64,000 nucleotides of DNA from Pseudomonas mandelii (GTDB lineage: Bacteria > Pseudomonadota > Gammaproteobacteria > Pseudomonadales > Pseudomonadaceae). Positions 1 through 9,290 of the stretch are shown here, piece by piece. The notes under the pieces were generated by a model. The model saw only the letters and a program-made list of their open reading frames with translations. It was not told where the DNA came from and did not search any database. How positions within the stretch are numbered: position 1 is the first letter of the stretch; each line of letters begins with the position of its first letter. The translations under genes and the position numbers were made by a program. The DNA is taken from the NCBI RefSeq assembly GCF_900106065.1, contig NZ_LT629796.1, forward strand, positions 2,454,001 to 2,518,000. The letters are read 5' to 3'.

Positions 1-84
1 ACTGACGTGGCAACGCTCGGCCGCGTGGCCGAAATGCTGCTCTTGGGCGAGGGTAACGATGTAGCGTAATTCTGTGAGAGTCAT
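1..84 (-). CDS. oxyR: OxyR N-terminus (partial, runs off the left edge)
   Basis: The minus strand reads from an ATG at 84 into the window edge as 28 residues beginning MTLTELRYIVTLAQEQHFG and continuing HAAERCHVS. This is the start of the LysR-type winged helix-turn-helix of OxyR, the peroxide-sensing activator of catalase and alkyl hydroperoxide reductase genes. Only the DNA-binding helix is visible; the redox cysteines lie outside the window. The order oxyR next to a tonB-exbD-exbB set is a Pseudomonas arrangement. Another LysR protein is possible in principle, but the N-terminal string is very OxyR-like. Confidence 0.85.
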   Translation of the reverse strand, partial: MTLTELRYIVTLAQEQHFGHAAERCHVS

Positions 85-204
85 AGCAAGCGTCCATGAA
101 GTTGCGCGCCAAGCATAACGGCTGCAATCGATAGACGCACGTTATCAGAGTGAGTGTGCAGAGTGACACTGGGTAATGCCGGTTTGCCGCTGGCAGATAC
201 ACAA

Positions 205-224
205 AAGGCACCTTTGGGTGCCTT
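205..224 (-). terminator. Terminator for the exbB-exbD-tonB operon
   Basis: An 8-bp perfect stem AAGGCACC / GGTGCCTT with a 4-base loop is followed on the minus strand by TTTT-G-T. It lies downstream of tonB, beyond a REP pair, and fits an intrinsic terminator for leftward transcription. Confidence 0.6.
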
Positions 225-261
225 CTCTGCATGATCATGGACTTTCCTGCTGGAGGAGACC

Positions 262-353
262 CCTGTAGGAGTGAGCCTGCTCGCGATAGCGGTATTACAT
301 TCACCGAAAAGGTTGAATGTGGTGGCCTGATCGCGAGCAGGCTCACTCCTGCA
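262..353. repeat. REP palindrome pair (REPIN), GTAGGAGTGAGCCTGCTCGCGA type
   Basis: Two inverted copies of a REP core (cctgtaggagtgagcctgct and its mirror gcgagcaggctcactcctgc) flank about 45 bases. It is one of about thirteen such pairs in the gaps of this window and sits between tonB and its likely terminator. Confidence 0.85.
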
Positions 354-370
354 ATGGTTTTGTGTTGCGA

Positions 371-1126
371 TTAGCGGCGGCGTTTTTCCAGTGAGTAGAG
401 GAACGGCGCCGTGATTTCGATGGTGCCATTGGTCAGCATGTCCGCCGGTGGCTTGGGCAGCGGTTGGGCGAGGCGGATCATTTCCAGGGTAGCGCGGTCC
501 AGATCGGCGGTGCCTGAACGGCTCACCAGTTCGTACGACAACACATTACCTTCGCCATCAACGATGAAGCGCAGACGGTTGGTGCCTTGCTTGCCCCGAT
601 TCTGTGCACTCACCGGGTACTTTTTGTACTTGCCCAAGTGCGCGAGCAAAGTGCCTTCCCAGCTGGCCTTGGCAGCCTGTTGTGCAGGCGATGGGCCCGG
701 TGCTGGTTGCGCGGATTTCTCCGTCGGTGCCTGGGTCGGTTGCGCGTCGCTAGGTTTCTCCTCGGACGGTTTCTCCTTCGGCGGCTCCGGCTTTTTCTCC
801 ACAGGCTTGGGTGGTTGCGGCTTCGGCTTGGGCTTGGGTTTGACCGGCTTCGGCACAACGATCTCGGCCTTCGGCACTTCAGCCAGTTTCGGGATCGGCA
901 GTTCTTCCACCGGGGCCGGTGGCTGTGGCGGCGTTATCACCTTCGGCGGTGCCGGCGGTGGTGGGGCCGGAACCGGCGCCAACTCGACCATCATCGCCTG
1001 CGGAGGCAGCTCGATGGGTGGGCGCGACGTCCAGTTCAGCGCCAGCGCAATAGCCAGTGCATGGACGCCCAGCACCACGGCCAGGCTCGCGCTGTAACGC
1101 GTCAGCTTATGGCGCGTCGTGATCAT
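371..1126 (-). CDS. tonB: TonB energy-transducing protein
   Basis: TonB carries proton-motive energy from the ExbB/ExbD motor to outer-membrane siderophore and cofactor receptors. The 251 residues show a cytoplasmic start, one N-terminal membrane anchor at about 14-32, a long Pro/Lys/Glu-rich periplasmic spacer at about 50-140 (repeated KPKPKPQPPKP and EKPSEEKPS blocks), and a C-terminal domain from about 155 with the KYPVSAQNRGKQG region and the TADLDRATLEMIRLAQPLPKPP helix typical of TonB. Its ATG overlaps the exbD stop by four bases (ATGA), so it is the third gene of exbB-exbD-tonB and likely translationally coupled. Pseudomonads carry several TonB paralogues; which receptors this one serves cannot be told from sequence. 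Confidence 0.93.
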   Translation of the reverse strand: MITTRHKLTRYSASLAVVLGVHALAIALALNWTSRPPIELPPQAMMVELAPVPAPPPPAPPKVITPPQPPAPVEELPIPKLAEVPKAEIVVPKPVKPKPKPKPQPPKPVEKKPEPPKEKPSEEKPSDAQPTQAPTEKSAQPAPGPSPAQQAAKASWEGTLLAHLGKYKKYPVSAQNRGKQGTNRLRFIVDGEGNVLSYELVSRSGTADLDRATLEMIRLAQPLPKPPADMLTNGTIEITAPFLYSLEKRRR

Positions 1127-1551
1127 TTCTTGACTGCCGTCTCGAGCCCGACCAGACCTACCTTCAGGTAACCGGCGGAGCGCAGGTTGTCCATCACGCT
1201 CATCAGGTCGCCGTAATCCACGCCTTTATCGGCCTGGAAGAAGATCGTCGTGTCTTTCTTGCCTTGGGTCCTGGCGTCGAGGGTGGCGCCAAGTGCTTCG
1301 GCCTTCACTTCGTCTTCACCGAGGAACAGGCGCTGGTCAGCCTTGACGCTGAGGAACACCGGCTTCTCTGGCCGCGGCGCCGGTTTGGCGCTGGAGGCGG
1401 GCAGGTCGACCTTGATGTCCACGGTGGCCAACGGAGCGGCCACCATGAAGATGATCAACAGCACCAGCATCACGTCGATGAACGGCGTGACGTTGATTTC
1501 ATGGTTCTCGGCCAGATCGTCGTCTGCGCCTTCTTTCAAATGCAAGCCCAT
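1123..1551 (-). CDS. exbD: ExbD biopolymer transport protein
   Basis: ExbD is the proton-motor partner of ExbB and TonB. The 142 residues have a short cytoplasmic tail, one membrane helix at about 24-40 (VTPFIDVMLVLLIIFMVAA) carrying the conserved aspartate at 26, and a periplasmic domain ending in the DYGDLMSVMDNLRSAGY segment found in ExbD/TolR. The start is six bases after the exbB stop and the end overlaps tonB. The longer ExbD-type tail and neighbours favour ExbD over TolR. Confidence 0.94.
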   Translation of the reverse strand: MGLHLKEGADDDLAENHEINVTPFIDVMLVLLIIFMVAAPLATVDIKVDLPASSAKPAPRPEKPVFLSVKADQRLFLGEDEVKAEALGATLDARTQGKKDTTIFFQADKGVDYGDLMSVMDNLRSAGYLKVGLVGLETAVKK

Positions 1552-1557
1552 GGCTGA

Positions 1558-2526
1558 TTACCCTACTTTGACCATGTGGGGTTGCGCGGAGCGCTCGGCG
1601 GTCGGCAGGTGATCGAGGTCGCGGCTGACCAGCAGCAGGACTTCAGCCGAGGCATCGGACACTTGCGCCTTGTAGCCAGCGATGGAGCGGGCGAAGACGT
1701 TGTAGATCACAACAGCAGGAATCGCCGCAACCAGACCCAGCGCGGTGGCCAGCAGGGCTTCGGCGATGCCGGGGGCGACGACGGCGAGGTTGGTGGTCTG
1801 GGTTTTGGCGATGCCGATGAAGCTGTTCATGATGCCCCACACGGTGCCGAACAGGCCCACGAACGGCGCGGTGGAACCGATGGTGGCGAGCACGCCGGTG
1901 CCGCTGCTCATGTTGCGACCGCAGGCTGCAACCAGACGCTCGAGACGGAAGGCAACACGTTCCTTGATGCCTTCTTTCTCGCGGCTGTTGACAGACAATC
2001 GCATCTCTTCCAAGGCGTCATGCACAAGCAGGTTGGCGAGGGTGCCTTGCTTCGTGGCGGTGGCGCTGGCTTCTTTAAGGGTGGTGGCTTTTTTCAGGTG
2101 GACGATTTCAGTGCGCAGACGCCGCTTGGCGCCCATCAGCTCGAAGCCCTTGGCGATCCAGATGGTCCAGGTGATGATCGAGGCGATGGCCAGACCGATC
2201 ATCACGATTTTTACGATAATGTCGGCGTTCTGGTACATGCCCCAAGGCGACAGGTCGTGGGCCATGCCCAGGGTGTTGTCGGCTTCGAGAACTTCAGGGA
2301 CGTCTTCGGCATCTACTGCCTGAGCCGGGTCGGTTGCGGCGGGTGCAACGGCGGGGACGGCATGATCAGCCGGGGCTGGAGCAGCGGCGGCGGCCGGAGT
2401 GGCCGGAGCTTGTACGTCAGCGAAAGCGGCGGTCGGTGCCAGCATCAGGCTGAGCAGCAGGGCGGCCACTGCGCTCCAGGCGCGAGGTCGTTTGGTTGGC
2501 GAAGCGGGGAATTGATTGCGTGTCAT
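1558..2526 (-). CDS. exbB: ExbB biopolymer transport protein
   Basis: ExbB forms the pentameric stator-like scaffold of the TonB motor. I start at the ATG at 2526 (MTRNQFPASP), giving 322 residues; the frame is open upstream to 2988 but that region is antisense to the neighbouring gene. Residues 1-36 are a signal peptide ending in an Ala-rich stretch, followed by an Ala/Pro-rich periplasmic extension typical of pseudomonad ExbB. Three membrane helices follow, with the MotA/TolQ/ExbB motifs STAPFVGLFGTVWGIMNSF and GIAEALLATALGLVAAIPAV. The upstream gap to 2715 is AT-rich and must hold the promoters for this operon and for the divergent gene. I could not see a convincing Fur box. Confidence 0.93.
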   Translation of the reverse strand: MTRNQFPASPTKRPRAWSAVAALLLSLMLAPTAAFADVQAPATPAAAAAPAPADHAVPAVAPAATDPAQAVDAEDVPEVLEADNTLGMAHDLSPWGMYQNADIIVKIVMIGLAIASIITWTIWIAKGFELMGAKRRLRTEIVHLKKATTLKEASATATKQGTLANLLVHDALEEMRLSVNSREKEGIKERVAFRLERLVAACGRNMSSGTGVLATIGSTAPFVGLFGTVWGIMNSFIGIAKTQTTNLAVVAPGIAEALLATALGLVAAIPAVVIYNVFARSIAGYKAQVSDASAEVLLLVSRDLDHLPTAERSAQPHMVKVG

Positions 2527-2715
2527 GCTGGCCGGACCTGAAATAGAAAAACGGTAAATGCTCTTCCAGGCCTCGTAAGGCCGAGAACAAAAGTGGCGTG
2601 CATTATTGCAAGTAATTCTTGTTAACAAAAGTAATAGAGTATCTTTTTTTCCTTCATTGCTAGCCGCTCGTCCATTGTCGGCGCTAGTCTTTGCCTTTCT
2701 GATGGGAGTTTTCTG

Positions 2716-3573
2716 ATGTCTGCGCCTTCTGTGTTGATCGCCGGCTGTGGTGATGTCGGCGGTCGTTTGGCCACGCAATTGATGGCTTCCGGGTGGGAGG
2801 TTCATGGCCTGAGGCGGGACGTCTCGCGCCTGCCCGAGGGGGTCATTGGCGTTGCCGGCGACTTGTTCGATAAGGACTGTCCTGAGACGTGGCCAATCGG
2901 TGCCGTGGATTACCTCGTTTATTCTGCGGCCGCGACCAATCACGATGAAGCCGGTTATCGCGCCGCGTATGTCGAGGGGTTGGAGCATGTGCTGGAGTGG
3001 CTCGACGACTACGGGCAGGTACCGAATCGCCTGCTGTTTGTTTCCAGCAGCAGTGTGTATGGGCAGCAGGAGGGCGAGTGGGTCGACGAGACTTCGCCGA
3101 CCCTTGCATCAGGCTACTCGGGTCGATTGATGCTGGAGGCCGAGAAAGTGGCGCTCCAGAGCGGCATCCCGGCAAGCATCGTGCGCTTGACTGGCATCTA
3201 CGGCCCGGGCCGCGAATGGCTGCTGACTCAAGTGCGTCGTGGCTATCGCGTGGCGGTTGACCCGCCGCTGTATGGCAACCGCATCCACGCCGATGACGCG
3301 GCGGGCTTGATGGCGTTTCTGCTTGAAGCGGATCGACGCGGGATGGCGTTGGATGACGTCTACATCGGTGTCGACGACGCGCCAGCGCCGCTGGCCGAAG
3401 TGGTGGGCTGGTTGCGTGAATATTTGGGCGTGACCGAGTGGGCTGACGACGCGAGCGTACGGCGCACGGGCAGCAAGCAATGCAGCAATGCCAGGGCGAA
3501 GGCCTTGGGCTGGGCGCCAAAGTACCCAACGTATCGCGAGGGCTACGCCGCCATTCTCGAAGGCCGTTGCTGA
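2716..3573 (+). CDS. NAD(P)-dependent sugar epimerase/reductase, YeeZ-like
   Basis: The 285 residues begin with a Rossmann dinucleotide-binding loop (LIAGCGDVGGRLA, about 7-19) and carry the VSSSSVYGQQEGEWVDE segment of extended short-chain dehydrogenases. The usual catalytic YxxxK is not obvious: the Tyr in the expected place is followed by SGRL. This, and the overall length, match the YeeZ group of NAD-dependent epimerase-like proteins whose substrate is unknown. It is divergent from exbB and alone in its transcription unit, followed by a REP pair. It could be a reductase rather than an epimerase. Confidence 0.8.
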   Translation: MSAPSVLIAGCGDVGGRLATQLMASGWEVHGLRRDVSRLPEGVIGVAGDLFDKDCPETWPIGAVDYLVYSAAATNHDEAGYRAAYVEGLEHVLEWLDDYGQVPNRLLFVSSSSVYGQQEGEWVDETSPTLASGYSGRLMLEAEKVALQSGIPASIVRLTGIYGPGREWLLTQVRRGYRVAVDPPLYGNRIHADDAAGLMAFLLEADRRGMALDDVYIGVDDAPAPLAEVVGWLREYLGVTEWADDASVRRTGSKQCSNARAKALGWAPKYPTYREGYAAILEGRC

Positions 3574-3592
3574 CTTTCATGCGTCCAAAATA

Positions 3593-3687
3593 CCTGTAGA
3601 AGCGAGGCTTGCTCGCGAAGGCGTCATAACTTCCAACATCTATGTTGGCTGTTACATCGCTTCGCGGGCAAGCCTCGCTCCTACACT
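3593..3687. repeat. REP palindrome pair, GTAGGAGCGAGGCTTGC type
   Basis: Inverted REP cores (cctgtagaagcgaggcttgc at left, gcaagcctcgctcctaca at right) surround a short inverted repeat ccaacatc/tatgttgg. It lies between the convergent epimerase-like and lipoprotein genes. Confidence 0.85.
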
Positions 3688-3715
3688 GGATTTGTGTTGG
3701 CCTTCAGGGGCCGGG

Positions 3716-4456
3716 TTACTGCTTTTCCAGCAACCACTTGCGATCACCCGGCGTGAACTGAGGCATTTCATCCGCCTGAGCCGTGTTCACTGCCTGCAGA
3801 ATCTCCAGTTCCTTGCCCTTGCGCGCAAAGATCCAGGTATTGCCCTGGCCGTTCACTTGCAGCCACATGTTGTCATTGCCGCCGCTCATCGACGCGCAAT
3901 CGCCCGCCAGGCAAAGGGCATATCGATCGGCACCCGGCAGTCCGGCAACCTGGCCATCGGCCTGGAATTGCACGGTATTGCCTTCGCCCGGACCGTTGAC
4001 GATTTTCCAGCTGCCGCCCATGTAGGCGGTGTACAGCGCGCGTTCGAAGCTCGCGCCAATCGGTGCGCCATCCGGGACCGGAATCAACGCGCGGTCAAAG
4101 ACCTGCTCCGGCTCGTTTTCGCTGGCGGCCTGGCTCAGTTGCTTGCCGTCACGCTTCAGTTCGCTGGCGGAGCTGCCATAAAAGTCGACTTTCCAGGCGC
4201 CGGACTCTTCGCCCAGCAGCTTGCCGTCGACGTTCTCAAAACCGTTGGTGTAGCGGGCCTGAGCGGCCTTGGTGTTGACGTCCCATTCCAGGTTCGGGCC
4301 ATAAGCCTGGAGCGCTTCACGCAGGGGGCCACCTTTGGACGCAGCGTCGATCGCCACCTGATTGATCCAGGTGCCGCTGATGTCACGATCGGCAGGGTTG
4401 CTGGCACAACCGCCCAAGAGTAGGGCGACCAGCGAGAGAGCTAGCGCATGGCGCAT
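3716..4456 (-). CDS. Predicted lipoprotein of unknown function
   Basis: The 246-residue product has a short signal peptide with a lipobox (LLLGGC, Cys17), so it should be lipid-anchored; Ala after the Cys predicts the outer membrane. The rest is soluble, with an SGTWINQVAIDAASKGG start and a Trp-rich second half (GGSWKIVNGPG, NMWLQVNGQGNTWIFARKG) that suggests a beta-rich fold. A cysteine pair (ALCLAGDCAS) could form a disulfide. I do not recognise a named family. It starts 58 bases downstream of the RidA gene and could be read from the same transcript. An alternative in-frame ATG lies two codons in. Confidence 0.75.
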   Translation of the reverse strand: MRHALALSLVALLLGGCASNPADRDISGTWINQVAIDAASKGGPLREALQAYGPNLEWDVNTKAAQARYTNGFENVDGKLLGEESGAWKVDFYGSSASELKRDGKQLSQAASENEPEQVFDRALIPVPDGAPIGASFERALYTAYMGGSWKIVNGPGEGNTVQFQADGQVAGLPGADRYALCLAGDCASMSGGNDNMWLQVNGQGNTWIFARKGKELEILQAVNTAQADEMPQFTPGDRKWLLEKQ

Positions 4457-4514
4457 GGTGGAATCCTTTCAGAAACGAAGTCGACGCAACCTTGAAAAGG
4501 CTGCGCCGGATGTA

Positions 4515-4895
4515 TTACTCGATGACCAGAATGGCATCCATTTCAACCTGCGAACCCTTTGGCAGGGCGGCTACGCCGATGGCGGCGCGGGCAGGGTATG
4601 GCTGGTCAAAGTACTTGCCCATGATCTCGTTGACCTTGGCGAAGTGGCTCAGGTCGGTGAGGAAGATGTTCAGTTTGACGATGTCCTTGAACGAACCGCC
4701 AGCGGCTTCGGCCACGGCTTTGAGGTTCTCGAACACCTGGACGGTCTGGGCTTCGAAGCCTTCAACCAGTTCCATGGTTTTTGGGTCCAGAGGAATCTGG
4801 CCCGACATGTAGACGGTGTTGCCAGCCTTGATCGCCTGGGAGTAAGTACCGATGGCAGCCGGGGCCTTGTCGCTGGTGATAACAGTCTTGGTCAT
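4515..4895 (-). CDS. ridA: RidA enamine/imine deaminase
   Basis: RidA proteins hydrolyse reactive enamine/imine intermediates such as 2-aminoacrylate released by PLP enzymes. The 126 residues show the family signatures [20 protein letters not shown] near the N-terminus, [15 protein letters not shown] in the middle, and [21 protein letters not shown] at the end, including the Arg that binds the substrate carboxylate. It starts 24 bases after spoT in the same direction, an arrangement common in gammaproteobacteria. A second, more divergent RidA-like gene lies next to dadA in this window. Confidence 0.93.
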   Translation of the reverse strand: MTKTVITSDKAPAAIGTYSQAIKAGNTVYMSGQIPLDPKTMELVEGFEAQTVQVFENLKAVAEAAGGSFKDIVKLNIFLTDLSHFAKVNEIMGKYFDQPYPARAAIGVAALPKGSQVEMDAILVIE

Positions 4896-4919
4896 GAATG
4901 ACTCCTTGTAATAGTGGGC

Positions 4920-7025
4920 TTAGGCGCGCATGCGGGTGATGCGGATCACCCCGGTCAATGCACGCAGTTTCTTGATCACGCGGGCCAGGTGTACGCGGTC
5001 GTGCACGCTGACCACCAGTTGGACCACGCTGATGCGACCATCGCGTTCGTCCATGCTGATTTTCTCGATATTGCCGTCGGCTGCGTTGACGCTGCTGGCC
5101 AGCAGGGCGATCAGGCCGCGCTGATGTTCCAGTTCGACGCGCAGCTCGACGTTGAATTCGCCGGTGACATCCTTGGCCCACGAGAGCTGGATGCATTTTT
5201 CCGGGTTGTGACGGATTTCGCTGATGTTGCGGCAGTTGTCCAGGTGCACGACCATGCCTTTGCCGGCGGACAAGTGACCAACAATCGGGTCGCCCGGGAT
5301 CGGCGTGCAGCACTTGGCGTAGCTGAGCACCAGGCCTTCGGTGCCGCGAATCGCCAGCGGGCCTTCCGGACTTGGCAGCTGTTCGCCTTCGCCAAGCAGG
5401 CGGCGGGCGACTACATAGGCCATTCGATTGCCCAGGCCGATATCTTCCAGCAAGTCTTCGATCAGTTCGAGACGGTATTCGGCGAGCATCGCCTTGACGC
5501 GGTCGGCCGGTACTTTTTCCAGCGAGCTGTCGAAACCATTGAGCACTTTGTTCAGCAGGCGCTCGCCCAGGCTGATGGACTCGGAACGGCGTTGCAGTTT
5601 CAGCGCATGGCGGATGTGGGTCCGTGCCTTGCCCGTGACCACGAAGTTGAGCCACGCCGGGTTCGGCCGGGCACCGGGAGCACTGACGATCTCGACCGTG
5701 GAGCCGCTTTGCAGCGGTTCGGACAGCGGCGCAAGACGACGATTGATCCGGCAGGCAATGCAGCTGTTGCCCACGTCGGTGTGCACCGCGTAAGCGAAGT
5801 CGACCGCCGTGGAGCCTTTGGGCAGCTCCATGATCCGGCCTTTGGGCGTGAAGACGTAGACCTCGTCCGGGAACAGGTCGATCTTCACGCTTTCGATGAA
5901 TTCCAGCGAGTTGCCGGCCCGTTGCTGCATTTCCAGCACGCCTTTGACCCACTGGCGAGCGCGGGCGTGAGTGCCTTTTGGCTGTTCGTCGCCGCTGGAT
6001 TTGTACAGCCAATGGGCGGCGATGCCGTTGTTGGCCATCTCTTCCATTTCACGGGTGCGGATCTGGATCTCGATCGGAACACCGTGCATGCCGAACAGCG
6101 TGGTGTGCAGCGACTGGTAGCCGTTGGCCTTGGGAATCGCGATGTAATCCTTGAAGCGTCCCGGCAACGGTTTGTACAAATTATGCACAGCACCTAGCAC
6201 GCGGTAGCAGGTATCGACCTTGTCGACGATGATCCGGAACGCATAGACGTCCATGATCTCGTTGAAGGCCCGACGCTTGCCGCGCATTTTCTTGTAGATG
6301 CCGTAGAGGTGTTTCTGACGACCGCTGACCTCGCCCTGGATGCCATCGATGGCCAGGCAGTGGCTGAGGGATTCTTCGATCTTGTTGACGATTTCCTTGC
6401 GGTTGCCCCGGGCGCGTTTGACGGCCTGGTTGATCCGTGCGGAACGCATCGGGTGCATGGCCTTGAAGCCGAGGTCTTCGAATTCTATGCGGATGGCGTG
6501 CATGCCCAGCCGGTTGGCGATGGGCGCATAGATTTCCAGGGTTTCCTTGGCGATCCGCCGACGCTTTTCACCGGACAGGACTTCAAGCGTGCGCATGTTG
6601 TGCAGGCGGTCGGCGAGCTTGACCAGGATCACGCGAATGTCGCGCGCCATGGCCATGGCCATTTTCTGGAAGTTTTCGGCTTGTGCTTCGGCCTTGGTCT
6701 CGAAGTTCATCTGGGTCAGTTTGCTGACCCCGTCTACCAGTTCGGCCACGGTTTCGCCGAACTGCGCTTGCAGCGCTTCCTTGGCAATACCGGTGTCTTC
6801 GATCACGTCATGCAGCATCGCCGCCATCAGGCTCTGATGGTCCATGTGCATGTCGGCAAGAATATTCGCCACCGCAAGAGGATGCGTGACGTACGCCTCA
6901 CCGCTGCGGCGGCGTTGGCCGTCGTGGGCTTGTTCGGCGTAGAAGTACGCTCGGCGGACCAGGTTGACCTGGTCCTTGCCGAGGTAGGTCGATAAGCGAT
7001 CGGCGAGGGCGTCTATGCTCGGCAT
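4920..7025 (-). CDS. spoT: SpoT bifunctional (p)ppGpp hydrolase/synthetase
   Basis: SpoT makes and degrades the alarmone (p)ppGpp. The 701 residues contain, in order, an intact HD hydrolase domain (HDGQRRRSGEAYVTHP at 34-49 and HDVIEDT at 72-78), the synthetase domain (about 230-350, with DYIAIPKANGYQSLHT), a TGS domain at about 385-445 (EVYVFTPKGRIMELPKGST) and a C-terminal ACT domain from about 620. An intact HD motif marks this as SpoT rather than RelA. It lies 57 bases downstream of rpoZ, so the rpoZ-spoT pair is likely co-transcribed. The operon links RNA polymerase omega subunit, itself part of the ppGpp site, with ppGpp turnover. Confidence 0.96.
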   Translation of the reverse strand: MPSIDALADRLSTYLGKDQVNLVRRAYFYAEQAHDGQRRRSGEAYVTHPLAVANILADMHMDHQSLMAAMLHDVIEDTGIAKEALQAQFGETVAELVDGVSKLTQMNFETKAEAQAENFQKMAMAMARDIRVILVKLADRLHNMRTLEVLSGEKRRRIAKETLEIYAPIANRLGMHAIRIEFEDLGFKAMHPMRSARINQAVKRARGNRKEIVNKIEESLSHCLAIDGIQGEVSGRQKHLYGIYKKMRGKRRAFNEIMDVYAFRIIVDKVDTCYRVLGAVHNLYKPLPGRFKDYIAIPKANGYQSLHTTLFGMHGVPIEIQIRTREMEEMANNGIAAHWLYKSSGDEQPKGTHARARQWVKGVLEMQQRAGNSLEFIESVKIDLFPDEVYVFTPKGRIMELPKGSTAVDFAYAVHTDVGNSCIACRINRRLAPLSEPLQSGSTVEIVSAPGARPNPAWLNFVVTGKARTHIRHALKLQRRSESISLGERLLNKVLNGFDSSLEKVPADRVKAMLAEYRLELIEDLLEDIGLGNRMAYVVARRLLGEGEQLPSPEGPLAIRGTEGLVLSYAKCCTPIPGDPIVGHLSAGKGMVVHLDNCRNISEIRHNPEKCIQLSWAKDVTGEFNVELRVELEHQRGLIALLASSVNAADGNIEKISMDERDGRISVVQLVVSVHDRVHLARVIKKLRALTGVIRITRMRA

Positions 7026-7082
7026 GATGACTCCTGCCGTTCGCTGTGACCCCGCGCCGTGCTACGTCGACCAGGCATAGGC

Positions 7083-7346
7083 TTAGACTGCCTCGTTGGA
7101 CTCGTCCTCGAACGCTGCGAACAGCGGTTCGTCTTCGACGATTTCAGCATTGGCGATGAACTCGTAGCTCATCAGGCCTTCGGCGATTTCACGCAAGGCT
7201 ACAACGGTAGGCTTGTCGTTTTCCCACTGGACCAGTGGCTCTTTGCCGCCGGTGGCCAGTTGACGGGCACGCTTGGTGGACAGCATGACCAGTTCAAAAC
7301 GGTTTTCCACGTGGTTCAGGCAGTCTTCAACGGTTACGCGGGCCAT
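7083..7346 (-). CDS. rpoZ: RNA polymerase omega subunit
   Basis: The 87 residues begin [20 protein letters not shown], the conserved start of omega, followed by the [10 protein letters not shown] and [11 protein letters not shown] segments that clamp the beta-prime subunit, and end in an acidic tail. It lies between gmk and spoT in the usual order. The 167-base gap from gmk suggests its own promoter in addition to read-through. Confidence 0.97.
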   Translation of the reverse strand: MARVTVEDCLNHVENRFELVMLSTKRARQLATGGKEPLVQWENDKPTVVALREIAEGLMSYEFIANAEIVEDEPLFAAFEDESNEAV

Positions 7347-7409
7347 GGTATTCCTCGGAGCGAATGCAATATGCGCGCTGCCCGGGTGGGCGAGCGGACT
7401 GAACAGTTT

Positions 7410-7447
7410 AAAAAATCACCAGCGATTAGGGAAGCGCTGATTTTTTG
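7410..7447 (-). promoter_or_regulatory. Hairpins in the gmk-rpoZ gap (possible attenuator/terminator)
   Basis: On the minus strand an imperfect stem (AAAATCAGCG against CGCTGGTGATTTT) is flanked by A and T tracts, just before rpoZ. A second stem (agccctt/aagggct, about 7483-7511) directly follows the gmk stop. Together they suggest partial termination between gmk and rpoZ. This is read from base pairing only. Confidence 0.4.
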
Positions 7448-7513
7448 ACCAAGCCCTTCAACGCGCTGCAAGTGCCAATGTAAAGCCCTTGCAGCGGTTT
7501 TGGGAAGGGCTGT

Positions 7514-8146
<633 letters not shown>

Positions 8147-9010
8147 TTACTCAATATTCTGCACTTGTTCGCGCATCTGCTCGATCAACACTTTGAGGTT
8201 GACCGCCGCTTGGGTGCTGCGCGGGTCGAAGGCTTTGGAGCCCAGTGTGTTGGCTTCGCGGTTGAGCTCCTGCATCAGGAAGTCCAGGCGCCGACCGGCA
8301 GCGCCGCCGGACTTGAGTACCCGGCGAACTTCAATGATGTGAGTGCTCAAGCGATCCAGTTCTTCGGCGACGTCGCTCTTTTGCGCGAGCATGACCATTT
8401 CCTGCTCGAGTCGCTGCGGGTCCATCTCGGCTTTCATGTCGGCAAAGCGGTCGAGGACTTTCTGGCGTTGGGTGGCTAGCATCTGCGGGACCAGTTCGCG
8501 CAGGGTCACCACATCTTCTTCGATGGAGGTGAGGCGATCATTGATCAATCGGGCCAGCTCCGCGCCTTCGCGCTCGCGGCCGGCCTTGAGTTCTTTCAGA
8601 CCTTCATTGAACAGCGCCAGTGCTTCGGCATTCAAGGCTTGCGGGTCAGCGGCGTCGCCCACCAGAACGCCAGGCCAGGCCAGGACTTCCAGCGGATTCA
8701 ATGCGGCGGGATTCTTGATCAGGCCGGCGATGGTCTCGGCGGCAGCGACCAATTGCGCGGCACGCTCGCGGTCCACTTGCAGGGGTTTGTCGTTGTTTTC
8801 TTCGGTGAAGCGCAGAGTGCATTCGAGCTTGCCCCGGGATATCCCCTGGCGCAGCGCTTCGCGGACCGCACCTTCGAGGTCGCGAAACGACTCCGGCAGG
8901 CGCAAATGGGGTTCCAGGTAGCGGCTGTTGACCGAGCGCAATTCCCAGCTCAGGGTGCCTTGGGCGCCGGCTTTTTCAACGCGGGCGAAGGCGGTCATGC
9001 TGTGCACCAT
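8147..9010 (-). CDS. yicC: YicC family endoribonuclease
   Basis: The 287-residue product starting MVHSMTAFARVE is a full-length YicC protein, a family reported to be endoribonucleases. Diagnostic segments are ELRSVNSRYLEPHLRLPE near the start and a C-terminal helical region with VLKSGGAAGRRLDFLMQELN and REANTLGSKA. The start at 9010 is chosen because family members begin there and GAGG lies just upstream; an ATG five codons earlier is less likely. It opens the yicC-gmk unit and is divergent from rph, the usual arrangement. Confidence 0.95.
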   Translation of the reverse strand: MVHSMTAFARVEKAGAQGTLSWELRSVNSRYLEPHLRLPESFRDLEGAVREALRQGISRGKLECTLRFTEENNDKPLQVDRERAAQLVAAAETIAGLIKNPAALNPLEVLAWPGVLVGDAADPQALNAEALALFNEGLKELKAGREREGAELARLINDRLTSIEEDVVTLRELVPQMLATQRQKVLDRFADMKAEMDPQRLEQEMVMLAQKSDVAEELDRLSTHIIEVRRVLKSGGAAGRRLDFLMQELNREANTLGSKAFDPRSTQAAVNLKVLIEQMREQVQNIE

Positions 9011-9247
9011 GGAGGTACCTCGCAATTCAGGTTTGCGTTACCAAAGGTTTCGCGAGACCCGATATCTGTGAATTAAAGCCGACAGGCAGCAAAGGCGCAG
9101 GATTGTAGCGCAGTGGGGCGGATGCGCCCAAACACACGGTGTGACAAAGGGCTGCAGGCCGTCGGTAAAGCGCTGTTCTAAGCTCTAGTCAGCGCCTTCA
9201 ATCGTCGGACGGATTTTTTAGAAGTGCCCAGTCTTGGCGCGCGGCTC

Positions 9248-9253
9248 TATAAT
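9248..9253 (+). promoter_or_regulatory. -10 box of the rph promoter
   Basis: A perfect TATAAT lies 37 bases before the rph ATG in the yicC-rph divergent gap. The matching -35 is weak (no clear TTGACA 16-18 bases upstream), so only the -10 is claimed. Confidence 0.45.
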
Positions 9254-9290
9254 GCTCGGCAGTTTTCCGTCCTCCGTACAGGTATTCCCT

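Noticed and set aside
2596..2660. Fur box upstream of exbB
   Set aside because: The AT-rich stretch matches the Fur consensus at only about 7 of 19 positions, so I do not claim one.
2527..2988. N-terminal extension of ExbB
   Set aside because: The extension is antisense to the epimerase-like gene and its promoter, and the ATG at 2526 starts a normal signal peptide.
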